From contig JAJEKV010000131.1 in NCBI GenBank assembly GCA_021234155.1, positions 1,721,288 through 1,785,287 on the forward strand: DNA of 64,000 bases, read 5' to 3'. A program made the translations under genes and the position numbers. Below the pieces are notes generated by a model. It had not been told where the DNA came from. It did no database searches and saw only the letters and a program-made list of their open reading frames with translations. Positions 44,999 to 57,200 of this stretch are shown piece by piece (within the stretch, counting starts at the first letter, position 1; each line of letters opens with the position of its first letter). The DNA is from Isoetes taiwanensis. Taxonomy: Eukaryota; Streptophyta; Lycopodiopsida; Isoetales; Isoetaceae.

Positions 44999-45578
44999 AG
45001 GGGCTTGGACAAACGTAAGGCATAAAAATCGCTCCCAAAACCCACGAATGGAAAAGTCGAAACAGATGCCATGGCTAACCCTTGCACGCACATCACCAAC
45101 AAAACAACAAGACAAAAACAAACCTCCCGGTGGAGGAGGATTCTGTGGCGTGCCACGCCGATAAAAATACAACAACAAAGAAGGGGGGGAGGGTGGGTTC
45201 AAAGAGAATAAGGTACTGCTGAGAGAGAAGAGGAAGCGCCGATGAGAAGTCGATGCAGAAACGCGCCTAAAATAGCGAACTCCCAACCAGAACGGGCATG
45301 CGCCGCCCGCATGCATGCAAAACATGCATGCTCGTCCCATTCTAGAATGGCGATCCGATGTCTCGGATCGATGGGATTAGGGTGTTCCTTGCTTTGTGTT
45401 TAGTTTTCATGACCTCTTACTCTTGCTGCCACAAGGTCCAACTTTGCCACTTCCATAATAGACTTCGTCTCTAAAGAGTGAAGAGCAACATCTACAGCTG
45501 GAGTACAATATCTATTTGTCACAACGTGAATACTAAAAAGCAAAGAAACCTTTGTATTCTTAAGGCCTCTGCATCACG

Positions 45579-45706
45579 GTCATTATTTTTGTCAAACAAT
45601 ATAGACCTCGGCTATTATTTTTGTCAAACAATATAGACCTCGGCTATTATTTTTGTCAAACAATATAGACCTCAGTCATTATTTTTGCCAAACAATATAG
45701 ACCTCT
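45579..45706. repeat. 32 bp tandem repeat x 4
   Basis: The unit TATTTTTGTCAAACAATATA plus GACCTCGGCTAT repeats four times. The last unit has GCCAAAC in place of GTCAAAC and ends CTCTTGC. Confidence 0.85.
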
Positions 45707-48700
45707 TGCTGATGCCACCAATTACAAGTTTTATTATGGTATAATAATGCAAGTTAACATCTTAAGCTCGATATTGCTTATGGAGACCTACAAAAATGAA
45801 AAGATAATTCAGAGAATAAAGGCTTAAAGGCTCCACTGGACCGCTTAAAAAGCAATGTGGAGAGGGTTGATGAGTACAAGAGTTTGTATTGATTATTGTC
45901 TTCAGGTTCTGTCATGAAGTTATTTCGAGCTTTTTCAGCCCAGTTTTGAACAATATTTTGCAACATCTGTTAATTGCAAATTGCAAATATGGTGTTTACC
46001 ACTTTGATCATCGAGGCAATGTTCTCGCAATTTGTAGCGATTTTGCTCTATGTGCATGAAATGCTAGAAATTTAATGCAAAAAGTACATGACACGCAAAA
46101 AATACATCCACAAATGCCTAAACCATGACAACCCCTAAACTAATGCCCTAAACTATATGAACTCCACTACATCCACCCATTATGTTCTATATTATGTTTT
46201 TTGTTTTTCTTACCCATTTCATGCCCTCATGGCTAATGCCTAAACCCTGAACCTTCACACTTGGCACTCCAGCACATCTACAAAAATGATTATATTTATA
46301 CATTCTTATTCCACCTATAAACTACTTTAGTCACCCATTCATGCCCGGCATCGCCGGGCACACGTTTCTAGTTTGGACGAATGATAAGAACAAGACCTAA
46401 AATAGAGTTTAGATATAAAGCTATTACAAATTCATTAGCATCGTGATCTTTAGAAGAAGAAAGGGGCTCCATGTTATATTCTGGCATATAAGATTCTTGA
46501 GGCCTCTGGTCATTGAAAGAACGTTGACTTCTTTTTTTTTTTTTGGCATTCAGAGGAATGGCGAATTAAGAAAGTGCCATTCAAATAGAAATACAGAAAA
46601 TTTATCAACCCTTCACTCGAATTGCTACTTTTATAAAATATTCTAAATTTTTATATCCATATTTATTTTTTCATTCATTTCTAATTTATTCCGCATACAT
46701 TTAAATTGTGTCACTAATTTGGATTCAACTTCAAACAAGAGCTTGTTACAATAGACATAGATGTAGATGTCTGGGGAGGAAGATTATTTAATGCCAAATG
46801 AATTGTAATTTAAAAGGCTAATATACCTTAGTGTGGTGTTTGCAAAATTGTCAATGACATGAGATATGCTAGCATAAAGCAATAGTAATACAAAATTGTA
46901 TGATTAATATATAATGGACTAAGGGTATGCAGTTCAATGTGCTTGTGAGGGTCTAAAGGTCATGTTCTTCTTGTCTCATTTGAGAATGAGCATTAGTACT
47001 TGTGATTCTTGTTTGAATGCCATCTCACAGGTCACATTAAAATGTCGTTCCATTGCCTATTTTTAATGCGTTAATATTGTCACTTGTTTGGAAAACATGA
47101 TACTTTGAACTTCATGTAGCACAATGAGAAGACAACAATTTTTTTTTAAGAATAAAGGTTAGAGAAGGTCATGAAAGTAATCTGGACTAGGCAACAAATA
47201 TGAGCAGCCCATAAAAATGGCAGTCTTGTATATTAATTCGTATTGAGTAGACTATTCATTTAGCAAATTAGAGGCACACTTATACTGAAAATTTCTCTTA
47301 AGGGTCTATTGATATTTTCCGGAAGTTATGCCTTGCAGAATTCTAAACCTTGTTCATAAACATTAGGTACCCTTACTTCCTTATTGAATGGCACGTCAAT
47401 GTGTTATGTTGCGACACATTTCAGCACTCTGTCCTGCATCATCAAAACTTTCCTGGCAGACATCTCTTCTTTGGTTGATGGAGGCCTTGGCACACTGGTT
47501 GATGGAGGCCTTGGCAAAACGGGTTTGAAGACCAAATGGAGGCTTTTGAATACTTCTTTCTTTTATCATGTCTGCTATACATTTTTGACAGAGAAAGAAT
47601 TGCTTTCACACTTGTTAACACAATGACGACCTTTTATGTCACTTCAAGCAATGGGCCACGCAAAATTTGCAATGGCATACCAAGAGAATTCTTGTTTTCC
47701 TTGTCGGCAGTCATAACCATGGCATATGCACCAAAGTTGGCTGGCTTATGCACGTAAAGGTAAAATTTTAGAGGTCTCTTTAAGTTTACCAACAAATGCT
47801 AGTAAGGGATATGGTCTATCCTTGATGCATATGTGCATGCAAGGAAAAGCAGTTGTTGAAACTTTCAAAGGGTAACTTTATTGTTATTTCTTGAATCACT
47901 ATGATATCAGCATCTATCATGCAAGAGCAAATTCGGAAGCCTATTCACTTATTTAAAGAATAGGCTTACAAAGAGATGGTTTTGGACCATCACCATTTCA
48001 GCCTAAAGCTAGTAAGGATTGTTGAATGAAGCCCTCAGGCTTCGTCATTAGATGCTTCAAAAGGTACCACCCTTGTTCAATAGGACCATTATGAGACACG
48101 TGATCTCTTTCATAAGATGTCCAAACACAATACTGTCTAGTAGAATGCAATAATCTCTGTCTATATTCAGCAGGGTAAGATTAACAAAGCCCTTCATTAC
48201 TTTCAAAGAATGCCAGAGCAAAACATGGTCTTATCCTGCTACACTATGATATCAGTATATGGGCACATGGACAGTCCTAGGTTGCTTTCAATTGCTCTTA
48301 GCCGTATCAAGATACAGCTTCATAGAGTTTTGTATTGGTATGGACTTAGCTGAAATAAACTGAGTATTGCAAGTTAAGGATCACAATTCCAAACTGGTCA
48401 GGTTCATGAGTGAAGGGGTAAGATTCAACACTTCAAGAAAGGCCCAACAATTTAGCTATAAACTCATCATGTTAAGGGTGAAAGATTGCTCGCAAGACAT
48501 ACATACACGCTTCCTATATTAACATGCTCGAGTTCTAGCTCACGGTAAAATCAACAATTTAAAGCATTGGATTTGAATGTGTTGTGTTCTAAATGGTGAG
48601 GTAAAATTTATCTAAAAACCTCTGTCGCATAAATATAAATAGTTGGAATGAGTTCTTTGGCATGACCATGCCCATTTATGCTTGCAAACAATACTGTCAA

Positions 48701-50547
48701 TGATGTGTGATCATGTTTGGGCATTTTGCTTGTGTATATCTATGGTCTCCAGATTTCCATACGTGCTAATAATTTTGTTCCAAATTGTAACATGTAGGTC
48801 ACTACTATTTTGTACCATGCTTTTATTCCAAATTGTAACATGATCACAACTATTGTGTACAATGCTTCCTTGTATATGCTTACCCTTTGATGAAATTGCC
48901 CACAAAGAATTGATTTGATGTTAAAAGTTGTATGGCTACTCTATTCTTTTCATTTTGGTTTTCTTTTTTGTTTTCAATATTCTTGCCAAGGGTTCAATGC
49001 TGCTTGATTGTTGTAGGATCAATGACGCCGATAGATGCAACTTTAATTGGATTTAACTATCCACAAAAAGGCTAGTGTACATCTTAGTTAAGCTCCACTT
49101 AGTAATAACAATAAAGGCAAGAGTAAAAACAGACCTATTAAAGTATTTCAAAATGATGGAGTTTGAATTCAATTGCTGCTTTCAACATCACACAGTACAG
49201 AAATCCCAAATACATCGACTTTCTCCATCTTCCATGAGATATATGTGATTTCAAATTTTGTCAAAAATCGTTGAGGAATTATGGGATTCAATGAAATCTT
49301 ACCTATAATAGAAATATTGTATAAAGTTCAAAGAAGCCATTGTTGCATGTCTGCATATCAGCCATTTCTTCTAAAATGGCACATTAGTAGGAATAAATGT
49401 GGAAGGAAACAACTCTCCATACGGAAGCTAGAACACCAACGATCGATCATGAAGGTCTTCCTCGGATGTTGCCTGTAGCGTTAAATGTAATGCGACACTA
49501 AGTTAAACAATTAAGATGCAAAGGAAAATAAAGCTTCTGAAATAATAATGGCAATCCAGTTTCACCACTTGAGACCTTCCTTTCTGGTAAACTTAGCCAC
49601 TGTTATCAACATAAATGAAGGGTATATGTTCTCTTGTTGCCAGCTGAAAGTTCCAACAGTATACTGCAAAATACCAACAAGTTCCAATATTATATCACAT
49701 TGTATTCTGAATGTCAGGAAGATGCAAAAGAAGAATATCAAAGAAAATGTCTTTCTCCTACTGACGATGCGTGTGTGAAAGTACACTAGTCATGACCATG
49801 CCCAGAAAAAACCATTACTCTGTAAAGGCTTAAGAGATTAGTATGACCTCCTTGATTACTTAATATGATACAACTTACAGGTTTGATAGAATTCAAGAGC
49901 CTTGTAGAAGTAGCATTTGTCAAGTACTTCTGGTTCCTGCATATATGGTAAATAAATTTAATAATTGGAATGGATGACACCCTCATTCTGTAAAGAAACA
50001 GTCTAAGTGTTTGGAATCACCAGGCAGAAACTTGAATCCTTAGTAAGAGCTGCTTACCTGATATTGGGAGGATATGTCAATGTTTTTTTCTATTCGCAAT
50101 GCTAGTGGTAATTTGGTGCTTCTAAAATTATCTAGACATAGCCAATCCAAGGATTGGAAGGCCATTGGTCTAGAATAATTGCTGCGCCTCCCCTGTGACT
50201 GCGACTGCGATAAATTTTATTAATATATATTGTTTGTTTCCAGTAAATAAATAACCTTTCTCTTGAATTATGCAGTAAGCTGCAAACAAAATGACATCTA
50301 TGTGTTTTAGCTCATCCTTAAAAGCAACTAATGTCATCAATGTCTTGGCCCCATTTTTTACCATGCCATGTCAACCAGCAATTGACCGCGTTGTTCTGGA
50401 TTGGAAATCCAACTGCCTTATATATAATAGAACTTGCCTTGCCATGTCTGATGGCAGGTACTCGATTTTCAATTCAGCAAACCAGCCACAACACTGGTTG
50501 ATCAAGACAACATGAAGTGATAGCACCTTTCTAGACAATACTCGACC
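45707..50547. other. Long AT-rich stretch without recognisable genes
   Basis: Only short frames. Small direct repeats: GTTGATGGAGGCCTTGGCA twice at about 47476-47515, and CCAAATTGTAACATG twice at about 48780-48845 with similar followers. No LTR, TIR or RNA gene was identified. Confidence 0.5.
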
Positions 50548-50561
50548 TTTATTCATCTCTC

Positions 50562-51197
50562 ATTAGGACCTTATTGGTCCTAGAAAATTTCGAGCTTTCT
50601 TCATCACTACCAGCGCCATATAAATCCCACATTGGAACGAGGCCCACAATGCTACCTGCGCACCCATTTGCCCATGAAAAGACGCAGACTCAATGCCTCC
50701 ATTCGCCAAAAGGGGCACATCATCTTGCTAATTGAGACAGGATGGGATTGGTGAGCCACGTCGGACAGGCTCATTAATGCTTGCCAAATGGGAGTTATTG
50801 AGGATGAATCTCATACCCTTCAAAGTTGCCCGGCCTATGATCAAATCCGGACGCCTTATGTCGAGTTGGTCGGGGCACGGCCACCGCTACATGTGACATT
50901 GAGCACGGCATCCGTGACAGTGCTAGGATCATACCCAGAGGTCATGGACATGCGAGATCAGCTATGTCCTCGGGCACGCGCTTGACATGTACATACACAT
51001 TTATTTCATGATGATGTATATTTGTACAGTTTGACATCATTCTTATTACTGCCACGATTTTTCCCTCGAAAACCCTTCGGGGCGAGGGTTTTTTTTAACC
51101 CGGACAGTAATAAGTTTGCTGCGCTCCTTCTGGGTCCCATAGGCCGATTGGTCTCAGTGGACGATAAAAAACTATTCTTATTTTTATTCTTATTCTT
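50562..51197 (+). mobile_element. Truncated non-LTR retroelement 3' end with hairpin and ATTCTT tail
   Basis: An 11 bp direct repeat, ATTCATCTCTC, flanks it (50551-50561 and 51198-51208). The coding remnant includes GVIEDESHTLQSCPAYDQIR, typical of the Cys/His C-terminus of RTE/L2-like LINE polyproteins (ORF 50788-50985, open further upstream with one stop). The 3' UTR carries hairpin copy C, then about 80 bp ending in (ATTCTT)n at 51174-51197. Confidence 0.75.
51042..51114 (+). repeat. Dispersed hairpin motif, copy C
   Basis: The arms CTTATTACTG and CAGTAATAAG are perfectly complementary. The core CCCTCGAAAACCCTTCGGGG CGAGGGTTTTTT is the reverse complement of copies A and B. It lies in the 3' UTR of the LINE fragment. 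Confidence 0.78.
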
Positions 51198-51392
51198 ATT
51201 CATCTCTCTTCAGGACCCTTTTGGAAATTTTGAAAAAATAGAGACGCAAAAGTAACTATTGCTGCATGTTTTTTCATAGGTTTGTTATGCTTGGTAGATT
51301 CTACCTTGCAAGGCTGAAAGTGGTATTTTTGTTGAAGCATTATAGATGTACTTTCTGCTGCAATGTTTGACCTTCCAGTTGTCTCTTTTTTT

Positions 51393-51470
51393 TCTCCGTC
51401 CCATAACCTATTAGGTTCCCGTGGACGTAAAAATTCGTCTTCTCTTATCTTTGCTTATTCTCTTTATCCC
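51393..51470 (+). mobile_element. Short 3' tail of the same LINE family
   Basis: TCCCATAACCTATTAGGTTC, then CGTGGACGTAAAAATTCG and a CTT/ATTCT-rich tail, parallels the last 80 bp of 50562-51197 (TCCCATAGGCCGATTGGTCT, AGTGGACGATAAAAAAC, ATTCTT tail). No coding sequence. Confidence 0.45.
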
Positions 51471-52385
51471 AAACTACAATTAGTTATATCTACAAAATTC
51501 AGGTAGTTGTAGTATTCACAACAAAAAAGCACAACGAACTTTATCAGATGTTATAGTTTTTTAAATTCCTTTATCAGATATTTATAACTCGGCTATGTAA
51601 GTTTGGTGCATAAGATTCATAGTACCTGATTTATTGGTGGAGTATGTGGGACAAAAGAAACCTTGGTGTTTTTTGCAAATCTGTACATGAAGTAAAATAA
51701 AGTTGAAATAGAAAATATGTGCCTATAATCCACTTAAATAGATAAGAATCCTTGTTCACATCTAACCTGTCTCTAACCTGTCGATGTATTGTTAATAATA
51801 TCTCCATGATGAAAAAGAAGAGCTTTCAGATTCATTGCCTGCGAATAAAATTAAATCATAATTTCATGAATGGTCAAATAAAGCATTCGTCCTTTGAACA
51901 AAGAACCAAAGATATTCTTAAGACCAAGTAATTTTATCAGGAGCAGGATTTAAGAGAGTTATCCTTTTTTTCCACAATGTGTCACCACAAGTATATTCTA
52001 GATTATCAACTTTATATCTTGAGTGAAAGCTTGAATTTCCATGTTATCTCATTATTAGAATGAGAGAGACTCATATCGTTTATTATCCCAATGTTCATAC
52101 TTTTCAAACAAAGATCTACCATGAAATAGAAACTCATAACATTGAAATGCGTAATAATATGCATGGAACAGCACCACTCCTTAAGATGAGCAATCAAACC
52201 ATTGTTTCATCATGTAGATAGAAACTTACTCAGAGTTGGACAAGTAAGGCCCACCATCAAAATAGTCCCCAAGAAAAATTATTCTATCTGGTTCTAGTGG
52301 CAGCACAGATGATCTAAATGCGCGTCGCTTGTAGATGTCAGAATAAAACTGCGTGATCTTCAGTGCCATTGAACCTTCACGAGAC

Positions 52386-52635
52386 AATAATAACTGCGTG
52401 CCAGGCCCGATATAGCAACAATCATGTATGGTGGTTAAAGACTAAGAAAAAAGTGTCTTGGTTCTGCAAGTACTTGCAGAGTTTAATTAAAATAGCTAGA
52501 CCATGGCCATCGTTGCAGGAAAGCTTCCCTGCATTATTTATATGGTACAACAATAACTGCATGCCAGGCCCGATATAGCAACAATCATGTATGATGGTTA
52601 AAGACTAAGAAAAAAAGTGTCTTGGTTCTGCCATG
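52386..52635 (+). repeat. Direct repeat pair of about 88 bp, 161 bp apart
   Basis: The segment ATAACTGC(G/A)TGCCAGGCCCG through AAAAGTGTCTTGGTTCTGC occurs at 52386-52472 and 52547-52635 with few differences. The sequence between them is unique. Confidence 0.85.
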
Positions 52636-52911
52636 GATCTGCAATGCAACAACTCACTACTATAAGCAGAACCATTGTTACACAACCATCTGCCACAGGT
52701 AAGTGTCTCAAAGTAATAGACTCAAGTCCGGAGACTTGAACCTCCCTGCAAAAAATGCAGCAAAAAATCATTAGGATTACCTTCACATTCATAACAATCT
52801 GGCCTGCATAACCCTCTACCATTAAGAATGCAGTTCAAAAGAAAATAAGAACTCTCAATATGCCTTCCACAGGAATCCTTTCGCGGCATTACATATTCCA
52901 CCAATGCACCT

Positions 52912-53160
52912 CAAATCCTGGTAAATGGTATCTGCAACGAACTGACCATTCATGTTTGAAGCAATAGTTTATGGTTTCAGTGGACAAACAACAAACAACG
53001 AAGCAACAAAAGTTGCTTATGAAGGTAAAGTATCAACTTCTAGTAAATGGCATCTACAAAGAATTGTCCAATTCACACTTGAAGCAATAGAATAAGGTTT
53101 CAATGGAAGCAGACAAAGCAACAGAAAATGCATATGAATATCAAAGACACAACACAATTC
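52912..53160 (+). repeat. Diverged tandem duplication of about 125 bp
   Basis: TAGTAAATGGCATCTACAAA / GGTAAATGGTATCTGCAACG begin the two units (about 52918 and 53041). Both continue through TTGAAGCAATAG, GGTTTCA.TGGA and AAGCAACA.AA. Confidence 0.6.
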
Positions 53161-53399
53161 CTAGTTGGGAATTTGAGGTTCTAAGACGAAGCTTGTAATA
53201 AAGCACCTTTGAATTGATTGACGTTGTCATTCTTGCAATACTTTCGTCCATTCTTGCCCTCCGCAATAAGGCCAAGGTTCTTTGCCAATTAGCCTGCATC
53301 TCCTCTGTCGAACACCACTTTCAAAGTTGCATTACGGGCTTATCAAATAATGCAGCGCTGCCATGCTTTAAAGGTGCAAACTGCTGCATGCTTTTAAGG

Positions 53400-53820
53400 T
53401 GCAAATAGACACAACAGGATCTGGAGGCACATCCTCCAGCTGCATCTCATCAAAACATCTCAATGCTTTCTGACGAGATCCATGTTCTACATAGTTTTAT
53501 AATAAGTGCAGTCCAACAACAATATTTTGGTATACATTGAAAGCATGCTGTGGTTATCCACAAACAATATGCCCTGATATGAGAGATGTCCAAGCATGTT
53601 CATTACGGGGAGATAATTTGTTAAAGACTTGCTGGGTATCAGCACCACTACCACATTCAACAAACATAAGCACAAGATAATTACCCACTGTTGAATGCGC
53701 TTGCAATCCATTTCCGCAAAAGTGGTTGTGAAACCCCTTGGCATACTCCAAGTTCCTATCTTGTCTGCATTTCTGCAAGTTACTAATAATGCCCTCTATC
53801 AGAGATTGCTCAGCCAAGCT
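53400..53820 (-). pseudogene. Pentatricopeptide-repeat (PPR) gene remnant
   Basis: The minus frame 53817-53554 reads SNLQKCRQDRNLEYAKGFHN, then VGNYLVLMFVECGSGADTQQ, VFNKLSPRNEHAWTSLISGH: a clear P/L/S-type PPR repeat series. Downstream, in other frames, RQKALRCFDEMQLEDVPPDP continues the series. Intact members have hundreds of residues and act in organellar RNA processing. Here only about 140 codons survive, with frameshifts and stops, and there is no targeting peptide. PPR repertoires with this NEHSWTSLI-like style are common in ferns as far as I recall, which is one reason for the fern guess. Confidence 0.75.
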
Positions 53821-53829
53821 GGCCAGACG

Positions 53830-54203
53830 ACCCAGTGCTTTGTACCTATATACCTTTAGAATGCATTTTTATCTAAATTCTTACCGTTTGTAGTTCCCTG
53901 GATGTCTGTATCAGAATGTGCAGAACACTACCCAGAACTTCTTTTAGTTTTGGGCATTTTGGTTGCAAAATGTCTATATTCAGCTTGTCTTACTTGCCCC
54001 TAGTATTCTGAGGCTCTTTCTTCCAGCATCTTGCAAGCATCTGCCATAACTGCCTTTGACTTGGAATTTTCATGAATTTCTGAAGTCGTAGACGAAATCA
54101 AACGATGGAAATAGTAGCCACCTGCACAAAAGTCTCACCTGTCAGCAACGTGGACACTCTGAAATTGCTTAAAAATGTCAACTTATGTTTCTGCAAACAT
54201 GCC
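53830..54203. other. Spacer before the tandem array
   Basis: No gene recognised. It ends GCAAACATGCC directly before the A-tract of the first array unit and shows no similarity to array sequence, so the array starts at 54204. Confidence 0.6.
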
Positions 54204-57200
54204 AAAAAAAAAAACCCGGCCTAACCTAGTATCCTAGGTTAGCATCAGCTTCAGTCAATCCTTCCTCTGTATTATCAATCCAAAAATTTGAACGCATTCA
54301 AACTTGGTACTTGTGTTCCTTTAGTCTGTTATCCTATATAATATTTGAGACAAGGTAACTAAATAATCTTTTATCTACGAGAAAATACTTCAAACTGTAG
54401 CCAAAACACATTGTAAACATCTATGTCTTATATCATAAAATCTGCAAATATCCCTTATATCTATAACATTTAGAAGCTATTGTAGTATTAACCCAATAGC
54501 CAAATTTACCACTGTATTGATCAAGCAAAAGAAATAGTCTTTCATCCACATGTTGTAGTCTGTTACATGTTATACCACTGTGACAGCTTATTTTAACATC
54601 CTAGATGCTTTAGACTAACCTGAATATATCATGATATATCGATAAGCCAATGGAAAAGTTCAAAAAGCATGGTTACAGTATGCCACTGCGCAATCAGACT
54701 ACTCATTGATTATATTCACTTAAGCTACAGCATAGCAAGTTCATGGGCTTAAATGCCATAAATGATAACAGCGTTTACCATACAAAAGGAAGAACTACTT
54801 CCTATCAGGTAGAGAGAAAAATAGTTTCCTGTCGTGATGAGACTTTTTGCAACAGTTTCTTGAGTGCTCCATATCCACTTGCAGCCAAATACCAACGTAA
54901 ACAGAACAAAGGAATCACAAAGAGAGGAGGGGGGATCCGTACCTGCAGCCAAACAATACTATGTTAGCATGAAAATGGTAACATAGCAAGGGCCAAAAGG
55001 TACATTGGGTCCCCTCGGCTTATGGCCGATCACCCTTTGTAACCCTTTGTCCTTGATTAGTAGAAGCAAGAAATGAAAATGCAACACAAGAATTGATTTG
55101 AATACATTTAAGATCTTGCAAAAGATCATGTGTTTTAAATCAGAAATGTACAGGGTGCTTATCACTCGTAAGCTGTGCATCATGATCTGGCTGAGCACCA
55201 CTTAGCATACAGTAGAAGATAAACTAATCATAAAGCGAAATGCTATCACCAAAGTGCTTATCAATCGTAAGCTATGCGTCATGATTTAGCTGAGCACCCC
55301 TTAGCATTCAATAAAAGTGAAACAAATCGTAAAGCAAAATGCTACCATCATTTTTGTAAAGTGTCTAGATCGGCCAGATATTGTGCAAATCTGCAAGGCT
55401 CATTTAAACATTATAAATAGTATCTGATATTCATAGTTGTTCATTTTGAACAGATTGTTCTGAAGGCATTATCTTCTTGACTATTCCATATCCAGTTCCA
55501 GTCTTCTTGTTATCTTTGGGCGTCTACTCACTCAACAAATTTCATTATAGAACATATAGTCCTAGGGATTTTCTTATTTGGAAGTCGGCATCATTATGAC
55601 ACATGAAGCGATAACGCCTTTAAGCGATCAGCCATATTCTTAACCATTGAGTATATGAGTAAACCAATTGCAAGACGAATGCTTTTGTAGCAGAGGCATT
55701 GGCAAGAATGGAAGCGCAACAAATCGAATGCGATTAAGATGAATGCGGCTGTGTTAGGTCACTGCAACATTAGGTCACAAAAAATAGGGTAATATTTTAG
55801 GGCACGAAACCATTAGCACAAACCAGTGTGAGAGAAAAGTTAACAAATGTCGCCCATGCCTGTATGCACGAATATTCAAGGTATTTAAGATAAAAAAGGA
55901 GAACTGCATATGTAAATGCCCTATTGACAGTTTTATGTCATGCTTCTAAGGTAACACAGGTGCCTCTCTAATAAGCTAAATGCCCATTTGACCATTCTAC
56001 GTCATGTTCATGTGCATGGGAAGAGCCAAAATATGGCACCCATATATGCATGCCTGCTCAAATATACAAGGTAACCAAGATAAAGAGGAGATCGACATAT
56101 GTAGAGACAAGATTATACCTCACAGAATCAAAGTGAATGAGGACAAAATATCAGTTCCATGATGTTTCAAAGGCATGCCCAATTAGTAAAATAGATGCCC
56201 ATTTTAATGTTTTATGACGTGTTCATAATTATAAAAAAATCCTACCTCCAACCGTAGGATAGTTTAGACCTCCGAATGGAAATGCTGCATACTAGGGAGG
56301 AAAGACCCCACCATTACAGCAGAGGTCTGACCCTACCCTATTTTTTACTAAAGCCCTAAAGCTGATCTTATCATCAAAGTAGTATATGTAACATTTAGAA
56401 GCGTGCATCATTGGATACCATTGTATCCCATTTACTTGGCCGAGTGGCAAAGCCTAATGGCAAGATAATGCAAAGGCATCTAGTAAATATCCATTTTATC
56501 AAGTAAAAAGCCAAAAGCCATATGATTGTATTATGCAGTTGAAATATGAACATACCTTGCTATTTGCCTCTATGGGCTATAATATAACTGTTGCCATAAT
56601 TTAGCAACATGGCATTATCTCACAATAGACTCAGCACGTAGTCACATGATTTTCCAGCTAAATTTGCCCAATCAAATTGTATGCCTGTTCCCTATTGGGA
56701 AGAAAGAAAACTCCTGTAAAAGTTCAACAGTCATAATGCTGGTATAAGAAAAATCAGTACATAGATAGAATGCATGATTGATAGGATTTAGACTGAAGGA
56801 CACAAGCAACTCCAGTTAAACCAGAGAATTGAAGTGTCTAAAAAAAACCCGGCCTAACCTAGTATCCTAGGTTAGCATCAGCTTCAGTCAATCCTTCCAC
56901 TGTATTATCAATCCAAAAATTTGAACGCATTCAAACTTGGTACTTGTGTTCCTTTAGTCTGTTATCCTATATAATATTTGAGACAAGGTAACTATGTAAT
57001 CTTTTATCTACGAGAAAATACTTCAAACTGTAGCCAAAACACATTGTAAACATCTATGTCTTACATCATAAAATCTGCAAATATCCCTTGTATCTATAAC
57101 ATTTAGAAGCTATTGTAGTATTAACCCAATAGCCAAATTTACCACTGTATTGATCAAGCAAAAGAAATAGTCTTTCATCCACATGTTGTAGTCTGTTACA

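Noticed and set aside
44861-45340. A 159-codon minus-strand frame as a gene
   Set aside because: It runs through hairpin copy B in an arbitrary phase, is low-complexity (Ser/Pro/Phe-rich) and has overlapping alternatives.
56440-56520. tRNA-Ser/Leu-like TTGGCCGAGTGGC in each array unit
   Set aside because: No matching B-box or cloverleaf can be drawn; it recurs only because the unit is tandemly repeated.
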